Source: UBA8401 sp041665525
GTDB lineage: Bacteria > Bacteroidota > Ignavibacteria > UBA10030 > UBA8401
DNA: 64,000 bases
Direction: 5' to 3'
Assembly: GCA_041665525.1 (NCBI GenBank)
Contig: JBAYIS010000005.1
Location: forward strand, 1 to 64,000
Below are positions 8,438 through 17,881 of this stretch, one piece after another (position 1 is the stretch's first letter; each line of letters begins with the position of its first letter). A model generated the notes under the pieces. That model had not been told where the DNA came from. It saw only the letters and a list, made by a program, of their open reading frames with translations, and did no database searches. Position numbers and translations under genes: made by a program.

Positions 8438-8898
8438 CACAGCATGAACGCTGGATGCATCAAGCGTTGCGTCAGGCGCAGCGTGCATTCGAAGAGAATG
8501 AAATCCCTGTCGGCGCCATTGTTGTTCACAAAGAGGCCGTTATCGCAAAAGGGTATAATCAGGTGGAAATGATGCACGACCCGACAGCTCATGCAGAGAT
8601 GATCGCCCTTACCGCCGCTGCCGCACACCAGGGGGAGAAATTCTTAAAAGATTGTACATTATATGTGACCATGGAACCATGCCCGATGTGTGCCGGGGCG
8701 ATCGTGTTATCACGCATACCGACGATCGTTTTTGGGTGTTATGATCCGAAAATGGGAGCATCCGGAAGCGTGATGAATATTACGGAGAATAAGAAATTGA
8801 ACCACCGAGTGCATGTCATCGGCGGCGTGCTGGATGTGGAGTGCGGGGGATTGATGAAAGAATTCTTCGGAAAGATGCGGAAAGAAAAACAGTTGTAG
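8434..8898 (+). CDS. tadA: tRNA-specific adenosine deaminase TadA (or related nucleoside deaminase)
   Basis: The 154-residue protein has the whole zinc-dependent cytidine/deoxycytidylate deaminase fold. His53 and the proton-shuttle Glu55 lie in TAHAEMIAL, and Cys83 and Cys86 in EPCPMCAGAI. The N-terminal MRQAL-like stretch (HQALRQAQRAFEENEIPVGA) and the KKLNHRV region match TadA, which converts adenosine 34 of tRNA-Arg(ACG) to inosine in the cytoplasm. Guanine deaminases of similar size share the motifs, so a small doubt remains. The gene overlaps the DHp-only protein upstream and is convergent with prfA, with 14 bases between their stop codons. Confidence 0.92.
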   Translation: MTQHERWMHQALRQAQRAFEENEIPVGAIVVHKEAVIAKGYNQVEMMHDPTAHAEMIALTAAAAHQGEKFLKDCTLYVTMEPCPMCAGAIVLSRIPTIVFGCYDPKMGASGSVMNITENKKLNHRVHVIGGVLDVECGGLMKEFFGKMRKEKQL

Positions 8899-8912
8899 TA
8901 CTTCAGTCACCG

Positions 8913-9998
8913 TTAGAGTGTAATACCTTCCTTCAATTTCTCCGCCCTGTCCGCAAGTCTCAATGCATCAATCATCTCATCGATATCGCCGTCAATGAAC
9001 CGGTCCAGATTATAAAGTGTTAAACTGATGCGGTGATCGGTCACCCTGTTCTGGGGAAAATTATAAGTCCGGATCTTATCACTCCGGTCTCCGCTGCCCA
9101 CCATCGATTTTCTCGCGGCCGCCTGTTCGTTCTGCTGCTCCTGAAGTTTGATCTCGTACAGTTTTGAACGAAGCATTTTCATGGCGCGTTCACGGTTCTG
9201 TAATTGAGAACGTTCCTGCTGACAAGCAACGACAATACCGGACGGTTTGTGCGTAATCCGGACGGCGGTTTCCACTTTGTTCACGTTCTGTCCTCCCTTG
9301 CCGCCTGATCGGTATGTATCGATCTGAAGATCTGCGGGAATAATCACCACTTCTTCAACATCTTCCACCTGCGGCATGATCGCTACCGTTGCCGCCGATG
9401 TATGGACCCGTCCCTGTGCTTCCGTTTCCGGAACACGCTGCACACGATGCACACCGCTTTCGAACTTCAGCATGCCGTACACATCTTCACCGTCGATGCT
9501 CATGGTAACTTCTTTGAAGCCGCCTTTGCCCGTTTCGTTCCAGTCCAATGTATCCACACGCCATTTCTTCCGTTCGCAGTAGCGCACGTACATACGGTAC
9601 AAATCGGAGGCGAACAACGCCGCTTCTTCGCCGCCGGTGCCGCCGCGGATTTCGACAATCACGTTGCGGTTATCGTTCGGATCTTTTGGTACCAGGAGAG
9701 ACTTCACTTCGTTCTCCAGCATTTCCAGCTGCGGTTCCAGCTCCGTGATCTCGGCAAGCGCAAGTTCTTTCAGTTCGGCATCTCCGCCGATCTCCAGCAC
9801 TTCTTTACTGCTCCGGATATTATTATAGATGCGCAGGTACTGGTCCGCCGTTTTAACGATCGCGGAAAGTTCCCGGAACTCGCGGCCGAGTTCCTTGCTC
9901 TTTTGCTGATTGGATGCAACGTCGGGGGAGGACATTTTCTCCTGCACTTCGGCGAAACGTCGTTTGATGGATTGTAATTTTTCTACCAGATTGCTCAT
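8913..9998 (-). CDS. prfA: Peptide chain release factor 1
   Basis: The 361-residue protein is the normal length for RF1, which releases the finished peptide at UAA and UAG codons. The catalytic GGQ loop is intact in YRSGGKGGQNVNKVETAVR. The stop-codon recognition region reads VQRVPETEAQGRVHTSA, where the PxT tripeptide (PET here) marks RF1 and not RF2. No internal frameshift typical of RF2 is present. I chose the ATG at 9998; a TTG nine bases earlier is in frame but less likely. Downstream of the DUF1385 gene on the same strand with 73 bases between them, an arrangement seen in many bacteria, so the two may be one transcript. Confidence 0.97.
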   Translation of the reverse strand: MSNLVEKLQSIKRRFAEVQEKMSSPDVASNQQKSKELGREFRELSAIVKTADQYLRIYNNIRSSKEVLEIGGDAELKELALAEITELEPQLEMLENEVKSLLVPKDPNDNRNVIVEIRGGTGGEEAALFASDLYRMYVRYCERKKWRVDTLDWNETGKGGFKEVTMSIDGEDVYGMLKFESGVHRVQRVPETEAQGRVHTSAATVAIMPQVEDVEEVVIIPADLQIDTYRSGGKGGQNVNKVETAVRITHKPSGIVVACQQERSQLQNRERAMKMLRSKLYEIKLQEQQNEQAAARKSMVGSGDRSDKIRTYNFPQNRVTDHRISLTLYNLDRFIDGDIDEMIDALRLADRAEKLKEGITL

Positions 9999-10071
9999 AG
10001 TATTCAATTCGGCCGTTCGGTTCCGAACGAACTCTCTTCAGTTATAGATAAAAAATGTTTTTGGCTGCGCG

Positions 10072-11016
10072 TTAGTCTCTTTGCAGCGCTGCTTTCAGTG
10101 CTGCCAGGGAAACTTCCATCATCGATTCATCTGGTTCTTCGGTCGTGATCGTTTGCAGCCACAATCCCGGAGCAACGAACAATTTTCCCAGCGGCGTAGC
10201 ACTGTGCTTTGCTGAATACTTCAGGAATTCGTATGAGATTCCTCCTAGTACCGGGATGAATGGAATATGGGTAGCCAGCCGGATCGGCAGCGTCAATTCA
10301 TCGATGAATTGCAGCAGGATCGTATCCATCATGCTGAACACCAGGATTGCCAGCAGCATTACTTGCAGAACGAAACTCGTCCCGCAGCGAGGATGGAACC
10401 GCGTAAAGGTGATAGCAGATTGTACTGTCAACGGCGCATCCTGTTCGAAAGCGAACACTGCCTTGTGTTCCGCGCCATGATATTGGAAAAGGCGATGCAC
10501 ATCTTTCATCTTTGAAATGGCGTACAAATACCCGAGCAGGATGATGATCCGGATAACACCCGAAACAAGATTAAATACCAACGGCTGCTGTTCTACATTA
10601 AAAAACTGAGTTGCGGCATACAGCGGCAGAAAGAAGAATAATCCAATTCCGATTCCCAGGGAAAATACGACGGTCAGTGTCAGGGCAAGAGTGCTTTGCG
10701 GTTTTTTCTCTTTCTTCGCACCGTCGTTCTTCTTTGCCTCTTCGTCCTCCATGGCGATCTCCGCCGAATAATTCAGCGTGCTGATGCCGATATACATCAT
10801 CTCCACCAGCCCGATGGCGCCGCGGATAACCGGGGTGTTGAGCGAAGGATATTTTTCCAGAACTGACCGGAATGGCATTTTCTTCACGACAATCTCTCCA
10901 TTGGCTCTCCGCACTGCAGTAGCGATCATACCTTTTGCGCGCATCATCACCCCTTCAATCACGGCTTGTCCGCCGACCTGGATCGGCTGGTTAATATCGA
11001 ATTTTTGCTCACTCAT
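10072..11016 (-). CDS. DUF1385 family membrane protein
   Basis: The 314-residue protein matches the DUF1385 (YqhQ-like) family: the N-terminus has QVGGQAVIEGVMMR, the middle has a hydrophobic pair (~125-150 and ~160-185), then the signature YHGAEHKAVFAFE and RFHPRCGTSFVL, and two further hydrophobic stretches. The conserved His, Glu, Arg and Cys residues suggest a metal or enzyme centre, but the function is not established. The DUF1385 gene often neighbours prfA in bacteria, as it does here. I chose the ATG at 11016 because GAGAGAAAG lies upstream; an in-frame start at 11052 would run through a terminator-like hairpin. Confidence 0.9.
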   Translation of the reverse strand: MSEQKFDINQPIQVGGQAVIEGVMMRAKGMIATAVRRANGEIVVKKMPFRSVLEKYPSLNTPVIRGAIGLVEMMYIGISTLNYSAEIAMEDEEAKKNDGAKKEKKPQSTLALTLTVVFSLGIGIGLFFFLPLYAATQFFNVEQQPLVFNLVSGVIRIIILLGYLYAISKMKDVHRLFQYHGAEHKAVFAFEQDAPLTVQSAITFTRFHPRCGTSFVLQVMLLAILVFSMMDTILLQFIDELTLPIRLATHIPFIPVLGGISYEFLKYSAKHSATPLGKLFVAPGLWLQTITTEEPDESMMEVSLAALKAALQRD

Positions 11017-11044
11017 GGATTTGCTACTTTCTCTCGATGAACCT

Positions 11045-11080
11045 ATTAACAAAAAACCTGTGAAGAGATCTCACAGGTTT
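11045..11080 (-). terminator. Terminator-like hairpin in the leader of the DUF1385 gene (possible attenuator)
   Basis: Read on the minus strand, AAACCTGTGA pairs with TCACAGGTTT across a six-base loop and is followed at once by TTTTTTG. It has all marks of an intrinsic terminator, but no gene lies upstream of it on this strand: the nearest gene, at 11233, is divergent. It therefore sits in the 5' leader of the DUF1385-prfA unit, about 30 bases before the start codon. Confidence 0.6.
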
Positions 11081-11232
11081 ACTCACTACAACAATATACT
11101 AAAAATTGGCCTAAGAAATATCTGTTTCAAAGGGGGTTGTTGGACGGAAATTGGATTTACTAATCGAATTTGAGTATACAATATTTGATTTTCATTCCGC
11201 CTCTCTCTACCTTTCACCCGTTATCGAATACG

Positions 11233-13893
11233 ATGAAATTCTCTTCGCTTCCATATAGCATCCGGCTGATCGCATGTACCGTCCTCGTTGCCGGTACGAC
11301 AACGATTGGAATGTTTTTCTACTTTGGAGAATCTTCGCAGATGCAAATCTGGTCCCCGGCAGGGCTCTCGATTGTAATTCTCTATTATAACGGTACGCGG
11401 TTCCTGCCTGCGGTCTTTGTCGGAGTTGCGCTAATCAATCTATTCTTTGTTCCTTCGGTCTCATTGGCACTGGCTTTAGCAATCGGGTCGGTATTGGAAG
11501 GATATATCGGATATCGATTATTACTTTATTTGAAATTCAATCCAGCTCTGCACACTTTGACAGATGCAGGGAAATTAATAGTGATCAGCGGACTCATCGG
11601 AACTTTGTGTAATGCCCTATTTAGCGCTTCTTCTTTTTCACTGTGGCATCAGCCGGCCGGAGTATCGTTTCTTGACCATACGCTCCTTTATTGGACGGGA
11701 AATTTTGTCGGAGTGATCGCTATTTCGCCGGTGCTGTTCATTGTGATTGGCCGGCAGTTTGAGCGTCTGGCACCCGGAAAGATCGCCGAATTGGCCGGAC
11801 TGACAGTTGTGGTTTTCATCCTTTCCCATAGCATCTTTCATGCAAAAATTTTCTCCTATTTGCTCAACGCTTCCCTGGCGTTCATGCTTTTTCCATTTGC
11901 CATCGTCGCTGCTATTCGCTTCGGCATGCTTGGATCGGTGATGACAACGTCTGTTGCCGCACTAAATGCAATCCTTTCGATACAAACAGAGGTAGGTTTG
12001 TTCGCACCGGCGAGTTTTCATAGCAGTATTCTTCTGATAAATATTTTTATCATCGTTCTGGGGACGACATCGCTGGCGCTGGCGGCATTAACGGACGAAC
12101 GGGCAACATCGGAACGAATGATCAGAAAAAGCGAGGAGCGGTATCGAATCATTTCGGAAAGAACTGGTCAGTTGATCTATGACTATAATGTGGCAACAGG
12201 GGTGATACACTGGAGCGGTGCAATCGAAGAAGTGACACAGTACACGGCGGAAGAATTTGCAAAGGTTGATGTTGAAACATGGACGTCGCTTATCCATCAA
12301 GGAGACCGAGATCGGGCGGTTCAGGCATTATCTGCATCGATGGAAAGCCGCACGGAATACAATATTGAATACCGGTTTCAGCGGAAAGATGGATCGTTCA
12401 TAGATGTGTACGACCGCGGCGCTTTTCTGTATCGCAATTCATCCGACACTATTGCGTACCGGATGCTGGGAACAATGGCGGACATTACGGTGATTAATCG
12501 GACAGTGAAACAATTAAAGGAAAGTGAGGAACGGTATAGACTCTTTTCCACATTGACATCGGATTACATCTATTTTGCCGTACTGACAAACGGACGTATG
12601 ATCACAGAATGGGCGAGTGATGCCTTCCAACGTATCACAGGATATACGGTCGAAGAGGTGAACAAACCCGGGACATGGGAATTGATCATCCACCCCGAAG
12701 ATTTGAACCGATCCAGAGAGTGGTGGGAACAGACGCAGAAGGGAGAACCTGCGGTTGTTGAATACCGGTTGTTTGCAAAAAGCGGTGAAGTGCTGTGGCT
12801 GCGGGATTATGTAAAACCGGTCGGTGAACGTGATTCGCATGGAGAGATACGCATCATGGGGGGTGTTCAAGATATCACGGAACGAAAGCGCGGAGAGGAA
12901 CGGTTCAGAATGTTAATTGAAAAAAGCGCGGATGGTATTGTTCTGCTGGACCAACGGGGGATGATCATCTTCGTCAGCGAATCCGAAATACCGATCCTCG
13001 GCTATACGCCGGAAGAATTGCTCAACAAAAGCATCTTCGACATACTCCATCCATCCGAGAAGAAAAAATATTCTTTCAAGTTTGGCCGATTGTTGATGGA
13101 ATTCGAACGGAGTGAATATCTGCTTGGACGCTTTCGGCATAAGAACGGCGAATGGATTTCAATCGAAGGCATGGTCACAAATCTGCTGCAAAATTCCAGT
13201 GTCAACGCATTCGTGGCAAATTTCCGGAATGTGACGGAGCGGATCCGTAACGAAGAGCGTCTTCGTCACTCCCTGCAGGAGAAGAATATCCTCCTGAAAG
13301 AAGTGCATCATCGGGTAAAGAATAATATGCAAGTTATCTCAAGTCTTCTTAATTTACAGTCGTCTTCGCTGAAAAACGCTGCAACACAGGCGATGTTCCG
13401 GGAAAGTCAGAACCGCGTCAAATCGATGGCGCTGGTGCACGAGATCCTGTATCAGTCGAACGATTTAGCCAGTGTCAATTTTCCATTATATGTCAAACAA
13501 CTGATCGCGTCGCTGGAAAAATCTTTCGGCTCCGGAACGGGATCAGTCGCGATCACAGCCAAGATTCCAGCAATGACATTGGATATCGACACGGCGATTC
13601 CCTGCGGATTGATTGTGAATGAGCTCGTGTCGAATTCGTTGAAATATGCATTCCCGAAAAAGAACCGGGGAGAGATCGTCGTAACAGCAAGGAAGAGGCC
13701 GCCGGCATTGCTGCAGATGGTCATTAGTGATAACGGCATCGGGTTTTCCAAACGAACTGCGGGGAACGCGTCGCTGGGGTTGAAGCTGGTGCATGCGCTG
13801 ACGGAGCAATTAAAGGGGACCATAACGATCGATTCTGTGCGGGGTACATCAGTCAAGATCGAATTTCCAATACATACACCGACGGGTTCATGA
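11233..13893 (+). CDS. MASE1-PAS sensor histidine kinase of the HisKA_2 type
   Basis: The 886-residue protein begins with eight or so membrane helices over residues ~10-285, matching the MASE1 sensory domain (IWSPAGLSIVILYY and LLYWTGNFVGVIAISPVLF). Three PAS/PAC repeats follow at ~300-420, ~430-550 and ~555-670, each ending DITV/DITERK/NVTERI. The kinase core is HisKA_2, not HisKA: LLKEVHHRVKNNMQV holds the phospho-acceptor His pair at 692-693. The ATPase domain shows CGLIVNELVSNSLKYAFP and DNGIGFS, ending in a SLGLKLVHAL box. I chose the ATG at 11233, which opens into the first helix; a TTG at 11170 would add 21 residues. The stop overlaps the ATG of the next kinase by four bases, so the pair is translationally coupled and probably works as one relay. 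Confidence 0.92.
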   Translation: MKFSSLPYSIRLIACTVLVAGTTTIGMFFYFGESSQMQIWSPAGLSIVILYYNGTRFLPAVFVGVALINLFFVPSVSLALALAIGSVLEGYIGYRLLLYLKFNPALHTLTDAGKLIVISGLIGTLCNALFSASSFSLWHQPAGVSFLDHTLLYWTGNFVGVIAISPVLFIVIGRQFERLAPGKIAELAGLTVVVFILSHSIFHAKIFSYLLNASLAFMLFPFAIVAAIRFGMLGSVMTTSVAALNAILSIQTEVGLFAPASFHSSILLINIFIIVLGTTSLALAALTDERATSERMIRKSEERYRIISERTGQLIYDYNVATGVIHWSGAIEEVTQYTAEEFAKVDVETWTSLIHQGDRDRAVQALSASMESRTEYNIEYRFQRKDGSFIDVYDRGAFLYRNSSDTIAYRMLGTMADITVINRTVKQLKESEERYRLFSTLTSDYIYFAVLTNGRMITEWASDAFQRITGYTVEEVNKPGTWELIIHPEDLNRSREWWEQTQKGEPAVVEYRLFAKSGEVLWLRDYVKPVGERDSHGEIRIMGGVQDITERKRGEERFRMLIEKSADGIVLLDQRGMIIFVSESEIPILGYTPEELLNKSIFDILHPSEKKKYSFKFGRLLMEFERSEYLLGRFRHKNGEWISIEGMVTNLLQNSSVNAFVANFRNVTERIRNEERLRHSLQEKNILLKEVHHRVKNNMQVISSLLNLQSSSLKNAATQAMFRESQNRVKSMALVHEILYQSNDLASVNFPLYVKQLIASLEKSFGSGTGSVAITAKIPAMTLDIDTAIPCGLIVNELVSNSLKYAFPKKNRGEIVVTARKRPPALLQMVISDNGIGFSKRTAGNASLGLKLVHALTEQLKGTITIDSVRGTSVKIEFPIHTPTGS

Positions 13894-16800
13894 AGAAAAA
13901 AAAGATAATGATCGTTGAAGATGAAAAGATCGTCGCTCTCGATTTGCGTTCGATCCTTTCCTCCGTCGGGTTTACCGTCGTTGCCGAAGTGTCTACCGGA
14001 AAACAGGCGGTAGCGGCTGCAAAAGAGTTCTCTCCGGACATCATCCTGATGGATATCGCATTGAAGGGGGCGATGTCCGGTATCGATGCGGCAAAGCTAA
14101 TAACCGAACACCAGGATATCCCCATTGTCTTTCTCACCGCCAACTCCGATGAACGGACCCTGCAGCGCGCCCAAAGCACCGATGCCTACGGCTATATCCT
14201 GAAGCCTTTTGATGAACGGGATGTGCGCACCATCGTGGAGATGGCGCTCTTTAAGCATAAGGCACAAAAAGAACTAAAGGACCAGCAGCAATGGCTGGAA
14301 ACGACGCTTCGCAGCATTGGCGATGCTGTCATTGCTACCGATAAAAAAGGGATTGTCACATTCCTGAATATCATCGCTGAACAGCTGACGGGTTGGTCGC
14401 AGGATGAGGCCGTCGGGAAGAAATTAAGCGACGTGTTTATTGTGGAGAACGAGGACACCGGTAAGCGGCTGCCGAACCCCGTGGCCAAAGTGCTCCGTGA
14501 ACGTACATCACTCAGTTTAACCAACCATACGATTTTGGTATCACGCACCGGAACGCGCACCTTTATCGAAGACTCCGCAGCTCCAATCTTTTCCGAATCC
14601 GGCGAGATTAACGGCGTTGTTCTTACCTTCCGCGATGTCACGGAAAAAAGGAAAGCCCAGGATTCCCTCCACAAAAGCGAGAAACGGTTCCGGGCTCTTA
14701 TAGAAAAAAGCTCCGAAGTGGTCACGATCATCGATGCGAATGGTTTGATCCTGTATACGACGAATTCCATCACATCGATGCTTGGATATCTGGCGGGAGA
14801 TTTCGTTGGCCATAATATCTTTGACTATTCCCATCCCGAAGAAAAGGAACTTGGCGAATCGAAATTCGAGGACTTGCTGCGACAGGCTGGTAAAAGTGTA
14901 ATGTCGGAGATCCGATTCCGCCATAAAGACCGCTCGTGGCGGTGGGTGGAAGCAACGGGCACCAATCTCTTAAACGATCCGGCGGTGAATGGTATTGTTG
15001 TCAACTTCCGCGATATCACGGAACGTCGTGAATCGGCGCAGAAACTGAACCATTTAAACCGGCGACTCGATCTTATCGCCCGCGTTACCAGCGAAGTGAT
15101 CGGTGCATTGCCAATCCAAAAACAGGCTCGCGAAATGATCGAACAAGTGCGGACGGCCTTTAAAGTGGATGCGGTCATCATCCGGGTGACGGAAAATGAA
15201 CAGCTGCATCTGCTGGCAAGCATCGGTGTGGTGGAACATCAACTGGCCAAGGCGATCGCGAGCAATTACGGAATATCAAAACAGATCATGTCCAGCCGCC
15301 GCGCTCTTGCGGTGAAAAATGTGAAGGAAAATTTCGCAACGATGTTCCTGAAGCATCAATCCGGATTCGACGAAAAGACTTTCGATTTCATTTCCTATGC
15401 CGGTGCACCGCTCCTTATCGGACACACGGTCATCGGTATTATCGGATTGTATTCCATCGAAGAGGTGAGGGAATTCTCCGCTACCGATCTGGAACATTTG
15501 CAGATTGTTGCCAACCATATCTCTGTGGCGATTGCCAATGCCCGGTTGTTTAAAGAGATTCGTGAACAGAATATTGAAATGACCAAACACATCGAAGAGC
15601 AGAACCGGGCGGAAGTGCTGCTGCGCGACAGTGAAGAACGGTACCGCGAATTGGTGGAACATTCCCCGACCGCAATTTTTGTTCATTTGAATGGTATCAT
15701 ACAGTTTGTTAACCATGCAACTATTGTGCTGTTTGGCGCCTCCATTGCCGGGGAATTGATCGGGAAGAAAGTGATAGAACTGATTCATCCCGCGTTCCGC
15801 GAACATGCACTGGAACGGATGGAAAAAGTGTATGCCAATTACATCCTTCCAACGACGGAACAGAAGTATCTTCGGTTGGACGGAACGCCGATCGATGTCG
15901 AGATCTCTTCAATTCCATTCACATTTGAAGGGAGGCCGGCTGCGCAGGTGATTGCCCGCGACATCACCGAGCGAAAACTGCATGAGATCGCCCTGCTGGA
16001 ATCCGAACTGCGCTTCCGCTCGCTCTTTGAGAATGCAAAGGATGCGGTGTTTCTGACCGATACCAGGACGGGGACAATCATCGATGTCAACGCCGAAGCG
16101 GAAAAACTGTTGAAACGATCCCGCACGGAGATCATCGGGAAACACCAGTCGTTCATCCATCCTCCAGATCGGTTCGAAGAGGCGGATTCGCTCTTCCGCG
16201 AACAGATTTTAATGCTCGGTGAACACGCCGTTGAGTTCGAGGTGATTGATGCTCATGGGAAGATGATTCCCGTAGAGATTAAGGCGAGTGTCGTGCGACT
16301 GGATGACAATCGCATTATCGCACAGGGAATCTTTCGCGATATCTCCGAACGCAAACTATCCGAACAAGCATTACGCGAAAGCGAAGAAAAGTACCGCAGG
16401 TTATTCGAGGATTCCAAGGACGGTATCTATATTACCACATTCGACGGCACGATTCTGGATGTGAACACTTCCATGATGGAGATACTCGGTTTCCGCAACA
16501 AGTCGGAAATGTTGAAGCAGAACGTGAAAGAACTCTATTTCTATCCGGCAGACCGCACGAGGTTCATAAAAGAGTTTGAAGCGAAGGACTACGTAAAGGA
16601 TTTTGAAGTGACATTGAAGAAAAAGGACGGCAGTAAAGCGCATGTGCTTCTGACGACAGTGGTGATTCGGGATGATTCCGGGACTCCGATCCTCTTCAAT
16701 GGTTCGATGCGTGATATAACGGAAAAGAAACAGCTGGAACAGCAGCTGATGCAGGCTCAGAAACTTGAGAGCATCGGCACGCTTGCCGGCGGGATTGCAC

Positions 16801-17879
16801 ACGATTTCAACAATCTGCTCGCGATGATTCTTGGAACTGCAGAGTTGATTAAACGTCATGCAAAAGATAACCCGGCGATACAATCCTATATCACCAGGAT
16901 CATCGAAGCGTCGGAACGGGGTTCATCCATTTCCAAACAACTGCTGCTCTTCTCCCGGCCGGAGCAGGCGGAACTGCAGCCGATTTCCATCCACAGTGTT
17001 ATGGAACAGGTGACAGATTTTCTGACGCATTTTCTGCCGAAGACCATCACCATTCAGCGGGAGGAAGAGGCCTCATCGGCGATCATCATGGGAGACAGCG
17101 GCCACTTGCATCAAGCCCTGCTTAATCTGTCCATCAATGCCCGTGACGCGATGCCGAACGGCGGAGTTATTACGATCAGCGCAAAGAATTTGAGCGGATC
17201 GGTCGTAAAACAAAAATTTCCCGAAGCGGACGATCATGAATATGTCTCTATCGCCGTGAAGGATACCGGTTCCGGGATGGATGAAGCAGTGCAGCAGCGT
17301 ATTTTTGAACCGTTCTTTTCCACCAAAGCACGCGGGAAAGGGACAGGATTGGGTCTGGCGATCGTACATGGCATCGTCCAACTGCATCAGGGTTTCATCG
17401 ACGTAAAGAGTAAAAAAGGGGTGGGGACCACATTCACTATGTACTACCCTTCCATCGCAATGGAAGTGACCGGGGAACAACTGAACGAGATATCTATGGA
17501 ACAACAACAGAACGCAACGATATTGATCGTGGACGATGAAGAAATGCTCAGGGAAATACTGGTCGAAAGCCTGAGGGATGAAGGATACAATCTGATCGCC
17601 GCATCGGACGGGATTGAAGCATTGAAGATGTATGCAGAGCATAAAGAGACCATTTCGTTGGTCATCACCGATCTCGGCATGCCGAACATGGGAGGAGAAG
17701 AACTATTTACCAAGCTTCGTTCGATGAATGAAAAAGTAAAAGTGATCGTCTCATCAGGATTCCTCGACAGTTCCACCCGGTCCGACCTGCTGCGGCAGGG
17801 GATTAAAGATGTGCTGACGAAACCGTATAAGTTTGATGCGATCTTCGCGACTGTGCGAAGAGTTATTGAAAGTGATTAA
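13890..17879 (+). CDS. Very large hybrid kinase: receiver, five PAS, GAF, HisKA/ATPase, receiver
   Basis: At 1329 residues this is the longest protein in the window and is soluble. In order: receiver (~5-120, Asp55 in LMDIALKG, Lys in LKPFDE), PAS (~135-255), PAS (~265-385), GAF (~400-555, the usual site for small-molecule or haem sensing), PAS (~575-695), PAS (~700-820), PAS (~825-945), then HisKA with His971 in GGIAHDFNNLL, an ATPase domain (NLSINARDAMP, DTGSGMD, GTGLGLA) and a final receiver (LIVDDEEM, Asp1261 in TDLGMP, LTKPY). The N-terminal receiver makes it a likely direct target of the MASE1 kinase with which it overlaps. It has no DNA-binding or enzymatic output. A TIGR01777-type gene starts two bases after its stop codon. 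Confidence 0.94.
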   Translation: MKKKKIMIVEDEKIVALDLRSILSSVGFTVVAEVSTGKQAVAAAKEFSPDIILMDIALKGAMSGIDAAKLITEHQDIPIVFLTANSDERTLQRAQSTDAYGYILKPFDERDVRTIVEMALFKHKAQKELKDQQQWLETTLRSIGDAVIATDKKGIVTFLNIIAEQLTGWSQDEAVGKKLSDVFIVENEDTGKRLPNPVAKVLRERTSLSLTNHTILVSRTGTRTFIEDSAAPIFSESGEINGVVLTFRDVTEKRKAQDSLHKSEKRFRALIEKSSEVVTIIDANGLILYTTNSITSMLGYLAGDFVGHNIFDYSHPEEKELGESKFEDLLRQAGKSVMSEIRFRHKDRSWRWVEATGTNLLNDPAVNGIVVNFRDITERRESAQKLNHLNRRLDLIARVTSEVIGALPIQKQAREMIEQVRTAFKVDAVIIRVTENEQLHLLASIGVVEHQLAKAIASNYGISKQIMSSRRALAVKNVKENFATMFLKHQSGFDEKTFDFISYAGAPLLIGHTVIGIIGLYSIEEVREFSATDLEHLQIVANHISVAIANARLFKEIREQNIEMTKHIEEQNRAEVLLRDSEERYRELVEHSPTAIFVHLNGIIQFVNHATIVLFGASIAGELIGKKVIELIHPAFREHALERMEKVYANYILPTTEQKYLRLDGTPIDVEISSIPFTFEGRPAAQVIARDITERKLHEIALLESELRFRSLFENAKDAVFLTDTRTGTIIDVNAEAEKLLKRSRTEIIGKHQSFIHPPDRFEEADSLFREQILMLGEHAVEFEVIDAHGKMIPVEIKASVVRLDDNRIIAQGIFRDISERKLSEQALRESEEKYRRLFEDSKDGIYITTFDGTILDVNTSMMEILGFRNKSEMLKQNVKELYFYPADRTRFIKEFEAKDYVKDFEVTLKKKDGSKAHVLLTTVVIRDDSGTPILFNGSMRDITEKKQLEQQLMQAQKLESIGTLAGGIAHDFNNLLAMILGTAELIKRHAKDNPAIQSYITRIIEASERGSSISKQLLLFSRPEQAELQPISIHSVMEQVTDFLTHFLPKTITIQREEEASSAIIMGDSGHLHQALLNLSINARDAMPNGGVITISAKNLSGSVVKQKFPEADDHEYVSIAVKDTGSGMDEAVQQRIFEPFFSTKARGKGTGLGLAIVHGIVQLHQGFIDVKSKKGVGTTFTMYYPSIAMEVTGEQLNEISMEQQQNATILIVDDEEMLREILVESLRDEGYNLIAASDGIEALKMYAEHKETISLVITDLGMPNMGGEELFTKLRSMNEKVKVIVSSGFLDSSTRSDLLRQGIKDVLTKPYKFDAIFATVRRVIESD

Positions 17880-17881
17880 CA

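Noticed and set aside
13853..14179. Minus-strand frames throughout the kinase genes at 11-18 kb
   Set aside because: All lie opposite domains with intact motifs and none has a recognisable family or start signal.
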